This document shows, one piece after another, positions 18,186-25,966 of a stretch of DNA of 60,922 bases. A model generated the notes under the pieces. The model had not been told where the DNA came from. It did no database searches and worked only from the letters and a program-made list of their open reading frames with translations. The translations under genes were made by a program, and so were the position numbers. Source of the DNA: Virgisporangium ochraceum (lineage in GTDB: Bacteria > Actinomycetota > Actinomycetes > Mycobacteriales > Micromonosporaceae); NCBI RefSeq assembly GCF_016863655.1, contig NZ_BOPH01000079.1, positions 1 to 60,922 on the forward strand. Reading direction: 5' to 3'. Each line of letters starts with the position of its first letter. Position 1 is the first letter of the stretch.

Positions 18186-18199
18186 GTGTAATTTTACAC
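18186..18199. promoter_or_regulatory. Perfect palindrome GTGTAATTTTACAC at the Crp/Fnr gene start
   Basis: A 14-bp perfect inverted repeat (GTGTAA-TT-TTACAC) ends 8 nt before the ATG of the Crp/Fnr gene. It overlaps TAATTT, a plausible -10 element, so transcription would begin close to the start codon and the mRNA would be leaderless or nearly so. A site there would most simply serve autorepression by the encoded regulator, whose family binds such half-sites. Confidence 0.6.
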
Positions 18200-18207
18200 T
18201 TTGACGC

Positions 18208-18882
18208 ATGGAGGACAGCGGATCGGTCAACATCGTCGACGTCCTGTCGACCGACCAGCGCACGGCGCTCGAGTCGATGGGCACCCCGCTGCTGGTTCCG
18301 GCCGGGCAGACGATCTTCTGGGAAGGACAACCGTCCCGATCCGTCCTGGTCATCCGATCGGGAAACGTCAAGATCACGAAGAAGGCGCCCGACGGCGCGG
18401 AGGTCGTCCTCGCGATCCGGGGATCGACCGAGATCATGGGCGACGAGGGCGTGCTCATGGCCGAGAACCGCTTCGCGACGGTCACGGCGATCACCGACGT
18501 CGAGGGGCTCGACGTGGAGGCCGACGACCTCCTGCGGTTCGTCGACGACCACCGGTTGTGGCCCCTGATGTACCGGGCGGTGGTCCACCGCCGCCGCCAG
18601 GCCGACGAGCAGGCGCTGATCGCCCGCGCCGACGTCAGGAGCCGGCTGGCCCGATGGCTGCTCGAACTCGCGAACGAGGTCGACGGTCACCGGAACGGGC
18701 CGGGTCTGGTCATCGAAACGACACTGTCCCAGCACGACATCGCCAGCGGAATCGGCGCCTCCCGCGACGCCGTCGCGCTGGAACTGCGGAAGCTCCGCGA
18801 GCAGGGCACCATATCCACCGGCCGGCATCGGATCACGATTTACGATCTGGATGAGTTGCGGAGGATTTCCGGTGACAACTGA
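18208..18882 (+). CDS. Crp/Fnr family transcriptional regulator
   Basis: 224 residues. The N-terminal cyclic-nucleotide-binding-like beta-roll (about 10-125) has VPAGQTIFWEGQPS and VLVIRSGNVKITKK. A dimerisation helix leads to a Crp-type winged helix (about 150-220) with SQHDIASGIGASRDAVALELRKL as recognition region. Cys residues are lacking, so it is not an FNR-type Fe-S sensor. The canonical cAMP-contact Arg/Ser motif of CRP is not evident. Two small genes follow on the same strand (10 and 53 nt gaps), probably one operon. Confidence 0.9.
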   Translation: MEDSGSVNIVDVLSTDQRTALESMGTPLLVPAGQTIFWEGQPSRSVLVIRSGNVKITKKAPDGAEVVLAIRGSTEIMGDEGVLMAENRFATVTAITDVEGLDVEADDLLRFVDDHRLWPLMYRAVVHRRRQADEQALIARADVRSRLARWLLELANEVDGHRNGPGLVIETTLSQHDIASGIGASRDAVALELRKLREQGTISTGRHRITIYDLDELRRISGDN

Positions 18883-18891
18883 GGAGACGCG

Positions 18892-19242
18892 GTGAGCGGA
18901 ACCGGCGAAGCGCTTCGGGACGACGATGTCCTGGGACCGTTCCAGATGATGTGGGACGCCTGGAACGAGGCCGACGAGCTGATCAAGGAAAAGCCCCTGG
19001 AGCATTTCCGGAAAGCAGCGGAAATCCAGTTCCAGGAATTGACGGAACACTGGGACCGGCACGACAGGGAACGGGCATCGCGCGAGGCGGCAGACCTGGT
19101 CAGCGTCGCTTTCAACGTTCTGCGCTGGATGAACTACTCCTGCGAGGACATCGCCCGTATCGCACAGGATCGGGCCGAGCACCGGATGAAGGGCCAGGCC
19201 CTGGGAATTCTGCAGAAGTACGAGGACACATACGGAATCTGA
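18892..19242 (+). CDS. Putative MazG-like nucleotide pyrophosphohydrolase
   Basis: 116-residue all-alpha protein. It contains ELTE, then 12 residues, then EAAD, which matches exactly the EX2E-X12-28-EX2D metal-binding pattern of the MazG/all-alpha NTP-PPase superfamily. A hydrophobic helix LVSVAFNVLRWM follows, as expected. The C-terminal EHRMKGQALGILQKYEDTYG is also reminiscent of that superfamily. Such enzymes hydrolyse (d)NTPs to monophosphates, for house-cleaning or stress. The GTG at 18892 has GAGGAGACGCG upstream. Placement behind a Crp/Fnr regulator suggests condition-dependent expression. Confidence 0.6.
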   Translation: MSGTGEALRDDDVLGPFQMMWDAWNEADELIKEKPLEHFRKAAEIQFQELTEHWDRHDRERASREAADLVSVAFNVLRWMNYSCEDIARIAQDRAEHRMKGQALGILQKYEDTYGI

Positions 19243-19295
19243 ACGACGCCCCCGCCGCTCGGATTCACCGTGGACAATCGGGAAAGGGCGGCGTG

Positions 19296-19808
19296 ATGGG
19301 CACAACTCAGGTCATCATCACCACGGCGGCCGGAGTCGCCGTCGCGCTCGGCGCCTGGGCGGCGATCGCCCGGGACGGGTACCGCCGCCGCCGTGAACGC
19401 AACGACCTGCTCGAGTCGTTCCGCGACATCCGGCAGATCCTCCTCATGGAGCAAACCGACTTCGCGGCCGACATGTTGATGCTCGCGCCCGACGCGCCGG
19501 TGGTGACCGGCATTCTCAGCACCGCCTTCGAAAGGGTCGAGGCGAAGATCTCCGCGGGCGTCGTCACCACCATCGACGACGCCCGCCAGCGGATCCGGGC
19601 GGGCGTCCAGGCCGGCGTCCACGCGAAGATGGCCGACGACCACGAGCGGGCGAAGAAGCACGGAACCGCCCGGAACGACAGCCCTCCGGTCGGCCCCGAC
19701 GGCCGCGTCCCGCTGACCGCGCGGTCGCACCTCGAATGCATGCCGCCGGACGACCGGTTCAAGGTCATGCTCGAGCATCGGAACCGGCGGGCGTTGACCG
19801 GCGAATAG
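19296..19808 (+). CDS. Hypothetical protein with N-terminal membrane anchor
   Basis: 170 residues: one N-terminal helix (about 4-24, TTQVIITTAAGVAVALGAWAA) followed by a basic stop-transfer (RDGYRRRRER). The rest is a soluble helical domain with no recognised fold and an Arg-rich tail. ATG 19296 and GTG 19293 are alternative starts behind GGGAAAGGG. It is last in the Crp/MazG-like/membrane-protein trio and may be the membrane effector of that set (inference). Confidence 0.65.
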   Translation: MGTTQVIITTAAGVAVALGAWAAIARDGYRRRRERNDLLESFRDIRQILLMEQTDFAADMLMLAPDAPVVTGILSTAFERVEAKISAGVVTTIDDARQRIRAGVQAGVHAKMADDHERAKKHGTARNDSPPVGPDGRVPLTARSHLECMPPDDRFKVMLEHRNRRALTGE

Positions 19809-19818
19809 GCGTCCCGGA

Positions 19819-20082
19819 TCAGTCGAGACGGCGCCGCACGAACCGGACGAGGCCGAGCACGGCGACCGCCACCAGCGCGAGGACGGCGCCCCAGTGGCCG
19901 GTGACGACGACCGCGACGACGCCGAGCAGGCCGAGCACCACGAGCACGGCTGTCCAGGTGCGCCGGTACTCGCGGGGCGGCTTCGGACGGCCGGCGCGCA
20001 TCGCGGCCGCGAACCGTCTGTCGCCGGCGGACAGGTCTGCTTCGATCAGTTCGAGCAGGTGCCGCTCACGTTCACTGAGCAT
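19819..20082 (-). CDS. DUF3040 family membrane protein
   Basis: 87 residues. The N-terminus MLSERERHLLELIEADLSAGD followed by RRFAAAM is the DUF3040 signature, then two hydrophobic helices (about 43-80) and a basic end. The ATG at 20082 is preceded by AGGACCGG on the complementary strand. DUF3040 proteins are common in Actinomycetota and of unknown function. It lies 97 nt downstream of the ABC permease gene on the same strand. Confidence 0.85.
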   Translation of the reverse strand: MLSERERHLLELIEADLSAGDRRFAAAMRAGRPKPPREYRRTWTAVLVVLGLLGVVAVVVTGHWGAVLALVAVAVLGLVRFVRRRLD

Positions 20083-20179
20083 GGTCCGGTCCTCCCGGAG
20101 GGCGGCAGGCGTGCCCCCGCGAGATACCCCGCGGGGACCAACATCACTCCGCTTCGACGCGTGTTCCACCGAGAGGGTC

Positions 20180-20899
20180 TCAGGACCGGGGCTGCCACCG
20201 GAAGACACGTCCCGCGAGGTAGGCCGCCGCGGCGCCGGTGACCACCATCGCCACCAGCGGCGGCAGCACGGTCGACACGGACAGGCCGGCGCCGTCCCAG
20301 CCCAGCTGCACCAGCTGGGCGACCGCGCCGCCGGGCACCAGGACCATCAGCCAGGTCACCTCGTCGGGCGGGGTGGAGCCGGCCCAGAGGCCGCCGGCGA
20401 ACAGGGCCAGGAACACCGGCAGCGTGGTCACCTGCGCCAGCTCCGGCGTTCCGGTGAACGCGGCCGTGATGAACGCCAGACCCATCACCAGAACCGTGCC
20501 GCCGGCCACGGCGAGGACGAGCGGCCACCACGTGTGCGGCCAGGTGTCCGTCACCACGATCGTGGTCGCGATCAGGATCGCCGCCTGGATCACCACGAGC
20601 AGCGCGAGCGGAAGCATCAGGCCCGCGACGATCGTGCGGTCCGACGCCGGCGACGTGCGCAGCCGCTTCAGCACCAGCTGCTGCCGGCGGGCGGCGAGGG
20701 TCGTGGTCCCGCCCGCGTACAGGGTGAAGCCGAGCAGTGCCAGCAGCTGCATCGAGACGATGCCGGCGCCGCCGAGCTCGCGGTTGCCGAGCAGGAACAG
20801 GCCCATCGCCAGCGGGGCGAGGACGGCGGTGGCGGCGACGAGCGGGCTGCGGAGCGTCAGCTTCAGCTCGGCGACGGCGAGGAGCGCCCACGGTTTCAT
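20180..20899 (-). CDS. ABC-2 type transporter permease
   Basis: 239 residues with six hydrophobic helices in the pattern of ABC-2/DrrB-like permeases. The loop AARRQQLVLKRLRTSPAS is the usual cytoplasmic coupling region of the family. The start overlaps the ATPase stop (ATGA), so the two subunits are translationally coupled. Together they probably export a drug, lipid or peptide. The divergent two-component genes are likely regulators. Confidence 0.9.
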   Translation of the reverse strand: MKPWALLAVAELKLTLRSPLVAATAVLAPLAMGLFLLGNRELGGAGIVSMQLLALLGFTLYAGGTTTLAARRQQLVLKRLRTSPASDRTIVAGLMLPLALLVVIQAAILIATTIVVTDTWPHTWWPLVLAVAGGTVLVMGLAFITAAFTGTPELAQVTTLPVFLALFAGGLWAGSTPPDEVTWLMVLVPGGAVAQLVQLGWDGAGLSVSTVLPPLVAMVVTGAAAAYLAGRVFRWQPRS

Positions 20900-21789
20900 G
20901 TGCTGTACCCCCGGAACACTTCGGCGAGCGACGGCGGGGTCGCCCGCAGCCGCTCGGGACGGACGTCGAGCCGGTCGGCCCACGTCGACAGCCGTTGCAT
21001 GTCACCGACCAGGTCGGTCGTGCGGATCTCGAGGTCGCCGGCGCCGGTCCACACCTGCTCGCCGACCAGGCCGGGGATGGCGGCGCCCTGCAGCCGGGCC
21101 GGCAACGAGCACCGGATGCGGGCCGGCTGGCCGGCGGCGACCTCGTCGAGCGTCCCCTGTGTCACGATCCGGCCCTGGTGCAGGATCGCGAGCCGGTCGG
21201 CCAGCTCCTCCGCCTCCTCCAGGTAGTGGGTGGTCAGCACGACCGCCACGCCGTCGCGCACCCGCCGGCGGATCACCTCCCAGGCCCGTTCGCGCGACTG
21301 CGGGTCCAGGCCGGTGGTCGGCTCGTCGAGGAACAGCAGTTGCGGGTCACCGATGAGCGCGACCGCGAGGTCGAGCCGCCGCTTCTCGCCGCCGGACAGC
21401 TTGCCGACCTTCACCCGGGCGCGGTGCGTGAGGTCGACCTCCTCCAGAAGCCGGTTCGGGGCCGCACCGGTGAGGCCCTGCCACAGGGTCAGCGTTTCGG
21501 CGACCGTCAGCCCGGGCGCGAACCCCGACTCCTGCATGACGACGCCGGTGCGGGCGGCCACCTCGCGGCGGTTGCGGTGCACGTCGAGGCCGAGGACCCG
21601 CACCTCGCCGGAGGTCGGCCGCAGGTGCCCCTGCAGCGTGTCGAGAATCGTGGTCTTGCCCGCGCCGTTCGTGCCGAGCAGCGCGAACAGCTCGCCCCGG
21701 CCGACCGTCAGGTCGACCCCGCGCACCGCCTCGAAGTCGCCGTAGCGGCAGCGGAGGCCCGCGCATCGCAGAACCGAGTCCGTCTTCAT
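20896..21789 (-). CDS. ABC transporter ATP-binding protein (DrrA-like)
   Basis: 297 residues. Walker A is GTNGAGKTT, signature LSGGEKRRLDLA, Walker B LLFLDEPTTGLD, and the H-loop is in VVLTTHYLEEAEELA. The C-terminal 80 residues form the extra domain common in DrrA/CcmA-type exporter ATPases. The ATG at 21789 was chosen over an upstream in-frame start at 21840. It is divergent from the histidine kinase gene, with 131 nt between starts. Confidence 0.93.
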   Translation of the reverse strand: MKTDSVLRCAGLRCRYGDFEAVRGVDLTVGRGELFALLGTNGAGKTTILDTLQGHLRPTSGEVRVLGLDVHRNRREVAARTGVVMQESGFAPGLTVAETLTLWQGLTGAAPNRLLEEVDLTHRARVKVGKLSGGEKRRLDLAVALIGDPQLLFLDEPTTGLDPQSRERAWEVIRRRVRDGVAVVLTTHYLEEAEELADRLAILHQGRIVTQGTLDEVAAGQPARIRCSLPARLQGAAIPGLVGEQVWTGAGDLEIRTTDLVGDMQRLSTWADRLDVRPERLRATPPSLAEVFRGYST

Positions 21790-21920
21790 GGGCAGAAAGC
21801 TTCTTCGGGACCGCGTGAGCGCGGTAGTGCGCACCGACATCGACCGGTGTGCACGCCCGCACGCAAGCTCATGACAGATGTCATGGACTGTTCGCTCCGT
21901 CGAGGCCGCATGATTGCGGC

Positions 21921-23102
21921 GTGACCGTTGCCGCCGCTCCCTACCGCACCCGCCTGCGGTACCTGCGGCACATCACGCTGTGGTCGCTGCTGCTGTTCGT
22001 CGGTGCGATCACGGTCATGGTGACGGTCGACCTCGCCAACCGCTGGCCGACGCCGCTGCCGACGATGGTCCTGATGGCCGTCGCGGTGGTGGGCGCGGGC
22101 GGGATGTCCCTCCACTTCATGCGCGTCTCGGTACGGGCCGGCGGGCCGCCGCCGATGACCCGCCGGGTCGGTCTCGCGTTCGCCGGGACGGCCGCCGCCA
22201 CGCTCGCCGCTTCGGTGGCGGCGGCACCGCTGTACCGGTCGCCACCCGATGTGCCCTTGCCGTGGTTGCTGCTCACGGCCCTGCTCGTCTCCGCGGCGGT
22301 GGCCGGGAGCGGGCTCCCCCGGTTCCGGACGACGGCCGCCGGCACGGTGCTGATCGTGGCCGCCGCCGCTGCGGGAGCGGCGATCGCCGGGCAGGAGCTG
22401 CTCCCGGCGATGGGGGTCGCGGCGGTCGTGACCGTGATGGCCAGCTCGTCCGTCGCCGCGCAGCTGTGGTTCTGGGACGTGGCCGAGCAGGTCGACCGGG
22501 CCCGCCAGGTCGAAGGGGAGGCGGCCGTGGCCAACGAGCGGCTCCGGTTCGCCGCCGAACTGCACGACATCCAGGGTCACAGCCTGCAGGTGATCGCGTT
22601 GAAGAGCGAGCTCGCCGCGCGCCTGGTGGAGACCGATCCCGAGCGGGCGGTCGCCGAGATGCGCGAGGTGGAGTCGCTGGCACGGCAGGCGTTGCGCGAC
22701 ACCCGCGAGGTCGCGCACGGGTACCGGACCGTCAGCCTCGCCACCGAGATCGCGAACGCGACCCGGGTGCTGGCGGCCGCCGGGGTGCGCTGCACCACCC
22801 GTCAGGACGAAGGGCTGCCGACCCTCGTCCCGGCGACCGAACGGCTGCTCGGGCTGGTGGTGCGGGAGGCCACGACCAACGTGATCCGGCACAGCCGGGC
22901 GGGGTCCGCCGAGATCGCCCTGACCCGGCACGACGGCGGGGTGCGGCTGCTGGTCCGCAACGACGCGCCGCTGACCGCGTCGTCGGCGACCGCCGGCGGG
23001 CTGGCCGGGCTCGCCGACCGGTTCGCGGCGGCCGGCGGCACGCTCGCCTGGCGGCGGGAGGACGACAGCTTCACCGTCACCGCGGAGGTCGCGTCCCGGT
23101 GA
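21921..23102 (+). CDS. Two-component sensor histidine kinase (HisKA_3/NarL class)
   Basis: 393 residues. The N-terminal half has five or six membrane helices with short loops, so it senses within or near the membrane. The phosphoacceptor helix contains AAELHDIQGHSLQVI with the H-D pair of the HisKA_3 class. The ATPase part shows VREATTNVIRHSRAG (N box) and a glycine-rich GGLAGLADRFAAAGG (G box). This is the DesK/LiaS-like architecture. The GTG at 21921 follows a divergent promoter shared with the ABC genes; the stop overlaps the response regulator start. Confidence 0.92.
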   Translation: MTVAAAPYRTRLRYLRHITLWSLLLFVGAITVMVTVDLANRWPTPLPTMVLMAVAVVGAGGMSLHFMRVSVRAGGPPPMTRRVGLAFAGTAAATLAASVAAAPLYRSPPDVPLPWLLLTALLVSAAVAGSGLPRFRTTAAGTVLIVAAAAAGAAIAGQELLPAMGVAAVVTVMASSSVAAQLWFWDVAEQVDRARQVEGEAAVANERLRFAAELHDIQGHSLQVIALKSELAARLVETDPERAVAEMREVESLARQALRDTREVAHGYRTVSLATEIANATRVLAAAGVRCTTRQDEGLPTLVPATERLLGLVVREATTNVIRHSRAGSAEIALTRHDGGVRLLVRNDAPLTASSATAGGLAGLADRFAAAGGTLAWRREDDSFTVTAEVASR

Positions 23103-23701
23103 TCACCCTGCTGCTGGCCGACGACGAGGGCCTGATCCGCGGCGCCCTCGCCGCGCTGCTGGAGCTCGAGCCCGACCTGCGCGTCGTGGCGCAGGCCGCG
23201 ACCAGCGCCGCCGCCGTCGACCTCGCCCTGGCGCACCGTCCGCAGGTGGCGGTGCTCGACCTGGAGATGCCACCGGGCGACGGCCTGCAGGCGGCCACCG
23301 GAATCCGGGCGGCACTGGGCATCCCGGTGATCCTGGTGACGCGCCACGCCCGCCCGGCCGTGCTGCGCCGGGCCCTGGCGGCCGGGGTGGCCGGCTTCGT
23401 GCCGAAGACCACGCCGGCGGGCCGGCTGGCCGAGATCATCCGCGACGTGCACGCCGGCCGGCGGTACGTCGACTCCGACATCGCGGCGAGCGCCCTCGTC
23501 GAGGACGCGTGTCCGCTGACCGCCCGGGAACTGGACGTCCTCCGTGCCGCCCGCACCGGTGCGGCGGTGACCGAGATCGCGGCCGGGGTGCACCTGGCGC
23601 CGGGAACGGTACGCAACTACCTGTCGTCGGCGATGACCAAGCTGGGCGTCAGCACCCGCCACGCGGCCGCCCACCTGGCCTGGGAGCAGGGCTGGATCTA
23701 G
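23099..23701 (+). CDS. NarL/LuxR family response regulator
   Basis: 200 residues: receiver domain with the acidic pair ADDEG, phosphoacceptor Asp in VAVLDLEMPPGDG and Lys in GFVPKTTP. A LuxR-type helix-turn-helix follows at the C-terminus (LTARELDVLRAAR, then GTVRNYLSSAMTKLGV). The GTG start overlaps the kinase stop (GTGA). It is the cognate partner of the kinase and the probable regulator of the divergent ABC exporter. Confidence 0.93.
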   Translation: MITLLLADDEGLIRGALAALLELEPDLRVVAQAATSAAAVDLALAHRPQVAVLDLEMPPGDGLQAATGIRAALGIPVILVTRHARPAVLRRALAAGVAGFVPKTTPAGRLAEIIRDVHAGRRYVDSDIAASALVEDACPLTARELDVLRAARTGAAVTEIAAGVHLAPGTVRNYLSSAMTKLGVSTRHAAAHLAWEQGWI

Positions 23702-23705
23702 CCGG

Positions 23706-24104
23706 TCAGGCGACGAACACGCAGAACGGGTGGCCGCTCGGATCGGCGAAGACGTAGAGCGGCTCGTCCGGGTCGTCGGTGCGGTCGAGCAGGAGCCGGG
23801 CGCCGAGGGCCTCCGCCCGGCCGCGCTGCCGTCGCAGCTCGGCCTCCGAGGAGACCGTGAAGTCGCAGTGCAGCTGCATGGGGACCTCGTGCCGCGGCCA
23901 CGTCGTGGGGGTCAGCTCGTCGACCCGCTGGAACGCCAGCTTCCGCGTTCCCGCGTGGTCGACCAGCACCAGCCAGTCGGGGTTGTCGACCGTCTCGTCG
24001 CCGTCGCGGTAGCGCAGGCCGAGCAGCTCCCGGTAGAACTCGGCCAGTGCACGCGGGTCGGTGGTGTCGAGCACGGTGTGCAGCAGCCGCGGAAACTCCG
24101 TCAT
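23706..24104 (-). CDS. VOC superfamily (glyoxalase-like) protein
   Basis: 132 residues with the beta-alpha-beta-beta-beta repeat of the vicinal-oxygen-chelate fold. It opens with LHTVLDTTDPRALAEFYRELLGL, with a metal-ligand-like HCDF in the middle and a closing YVFADPSGHPFCVF. Members range from lyases to antibiotic-binding proteins; the substrate is not apparent. The ATG at 24104 overlaps the stop of the upstream 73-residue gene. Confidence 0.88.
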   Translation of the reverse strand: MTEFPRLLHTVLDTTDPRALAEFYRELLGLRYRDGDETVDNPDWLVLVDHAGTRKLAFQRVDELTPTTWPRHEVPMQLHCDFTVSSEAELRRQRGRAEALGARLLLDRTDDPDEPLYVFADPSGHPFCVFVA

Positions 24105-24322
24105 GACGGCAGTCTGCGCCAGCCACCGGTCTTCAGCAGGTGGGTGAGGATGCGACGGGCGTGCTCCTCCGAGCCGTACTCGGTGAGCGAGACCTGCCCG
24201 GCGTGCCGGGCCTCGATCTCCCACAGCGGACCGGCGGGGTTGACCCGCAGGTAGATGTCACGGCGTCCCGTCTGGCTCGGGATGCCGTTGAACCAGTGCT
24301 CCAGCGTCGTCGGTGCTTCCAC
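24101..24322 (-). CDS. Small hypothetical protein upstream of the VOC gene
   Basis: 73 residues starting GTG at 24322, with an ATGA overlap into the VOC gene, which supports it as a real coupled gene. It is Trp-rich (HWFNGIP, LWEIEARH, GGWRRLPS) and mixed alpha/beta in character, and I see no signal peptide. The family is not recognised. Confidence 0.6.
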   Translation of the reverse strand: MEAPTTLEHWFNGIPSQTGRRDIYLRVNPAGPLWEIEARHAGQVSLTEYGSEEHARRILTHLLKTGGWRRLPS

Positions 24323-24395
24323 CCGGACGACTATCGAACATCAGTTCGAGCAGGTCAAGGCGCCACTCGGGTCAACGTCGCGCAGATGTGCCTGG

Positions 24396-25934
24396 TTACT
24401 CGCGCGGCCCGAACCGGTCGAGGGTGCCGACCCGCAACCGCTCGAAGTCGCCGCCATGGTCGAGGGCCGTCTCGAGCAGCAGCGCCAGCGACGTGCCGTA
24501 GACCGGGACGTCCTCCGGCCGCCGGTCGATGAGCCGGTCCGGCGGCGGCAACCGGTACTCGTCCGGCCCGGGTGGCGGACCGCCCGCTTCGATGCGGCAG
24601 ACCACCCAGTACGACGTGCCGGTGGAGTACTCGGACACCTCGGCGATGCTGCGCCCGTCGGGCAGGTCGATGTAGGCGGTCATCGACGGCCCGCGCGGGA
24701 ACCCCGCGTGGCGGGTCTCGCGGTCGGGCAGCAGCCGCCAGGCGCCGTCGAACAGCGTCGCCGAGCCCATCCGCCGGTAGATCGCCAGCATCTCGGCCGG
24801 CCCGTTCGGGAACCGGGACGGCACCGGCGGATCCGCGTGGTGCTCGGCGACGATCCGCTCGATCACGTCGTCGATCTCCACGGCGGCCGTGGCGACGTGC
24901 CAACCGGTCACCGGCCGCAGCGCACCGTCGGGGTCCTGCGCGACAGCGGCCACCCCGCCGTGCAGCGTCACGGTGGAGTTCTCCCCCCGGGCCAGGTCGA
25001 CCAGGTTCACCCGGACCCGCGACAGCGTCGCCGGCACGGTGGCACTGGTGATGCCCGGCCCGGTGTAGCCCATGTGGTCGTCCGGGCCGACGGTGAGGTC
25101 ACGCGGCTCGTCGAGGGGCAGGTCGAGCATCGGGTTCGGCCGATCCTGGCCGCCGTCGCCCTCCAGGTACGGGTAGAAGCGGGTGGCCCAGCCGGTGATC
25201 AACTGGCCGCCGTATGCGTCGGCCGGGTTGTAGATGCGCTTCCAGAACGCGACGTCCGGCTCGCCGGCCGCGGCCCGCACGAACTGGTCGGCGATCGGCG
25301 CCAGAGACCGGCACCACGTCTCCAGGCCGAACCGCTCGGCGAGCACGCCGACGCGTTCGCGGATCCGCCGCCAGTCGTCGACGGTTCCGGTGAGCGTCAC
25401 CGACGGGATGCCGCAGACCCCCATCAGCCACACCGAGAAGTACGGCGAGTAGGCGTCGAGCAGCACCACCCGGGCCGCGGTCCGGTCGACCGGCGTGCTG
25501 GTGGAGAAGTCGCACTCGAACAGGTCGGCGTCGTCGACCTCGGCGGCGAGCAGCTTGCCGACCGACTCGACCGCACCGGCCCACTCGGCGGCCGTCGTCG
25601 GCAGCGTCGTGAGGTCCAGGACCAGCTTCTTCCGCCCGGTGTGCCGCACGAGCCGGTGCCGCAGCGCCTCGGCGTTCAACCGGACGTGCTGCGCCACGCC
25701 CTGCGCGATCGTCAGCCAGACGGCGTCGGGCGTGAGCACCAGCGGCCGGTGGTCGTTGAAGGCGAGCCCGACCGCCGACAGGAGCGGATGGACCCCGTGG
25801 TGCGGCACGACCGGGAGGGCCGGGTCGCCACCGACGACGATCGCGTCGTCGTACAGGTCACCGAGCGGCCGGGTCGTCAGGGGTCCGGCCGCGGGAACAA
25901 CGTCGTCGACCTCGAACGTCACCACGGCCGCCAC
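24396..25934 (-). CDS. DUF4419 domain protein
   Basis: 512 residues. The N-terminal 350 residues fit the DUF4419 family: HPLLSAVGLAFNDHRPLVLTPD, WLTIAQGVAQHV, DFSTSTPVDRTA and LLDAYSPYFSVW. DUF4419 occurs in bacteria and fungi and has no assigned activity that I know. The C-terminal 150 residues are a separate, Pro-rich region. The GTG start is 25934. It reads in the same direction as the patatin-like gene 32 nt upstream, so the two may be co-transcribed. Confidence 0.78.
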   Translation of the reverse strand: MAAVVTFEVDDVVPAAGPLTTRPLGDLYDDAIVVGGDPALPVVPHHGVHPLLSAVGLAFNDHRPLVLTPDAVWLTIAQGVAQHVRLNAEALRHRLVRHTGRKKLVLDLTTLPTTAAEWAGAVESVGKLLAAEVDDADLFECDFSTSTPVDRTAARVVLLDAYSPYFSVWLMGVCGIPSVTLTGTVDDWRRIRERVGVLAERFGLETWCRSLAPIADQFVRAAAGEPDVAFWKRIYNPADAYGGQLITGWATRFYPYLEGDGGQDRPNPMLDLPLDEPRDLTVGPDDHMGYTGPGITSATVPATLSRVRVNLVDLARGENSTVTLHGGVAAVAQDPDGALRPVTGWHVATAAVEIDDVIERIVAEHHADPPVPSRFPNGPAEMLAIYRRMGSATLFDGAWRLLPDRETRHAGFPRGPSMTAYIDLPDGRSIAEVSEYSTGTSYWVVCRIEAGGPPPGPDEYRLPPPDRLIDRRPEDVPVYGTSLALLLETALDHGGDFERLRVGTLDRFGPRE

Positions 25935-25966
25935 TGTATGCCCCTGCGCTCACCATGCCCGTGCGC

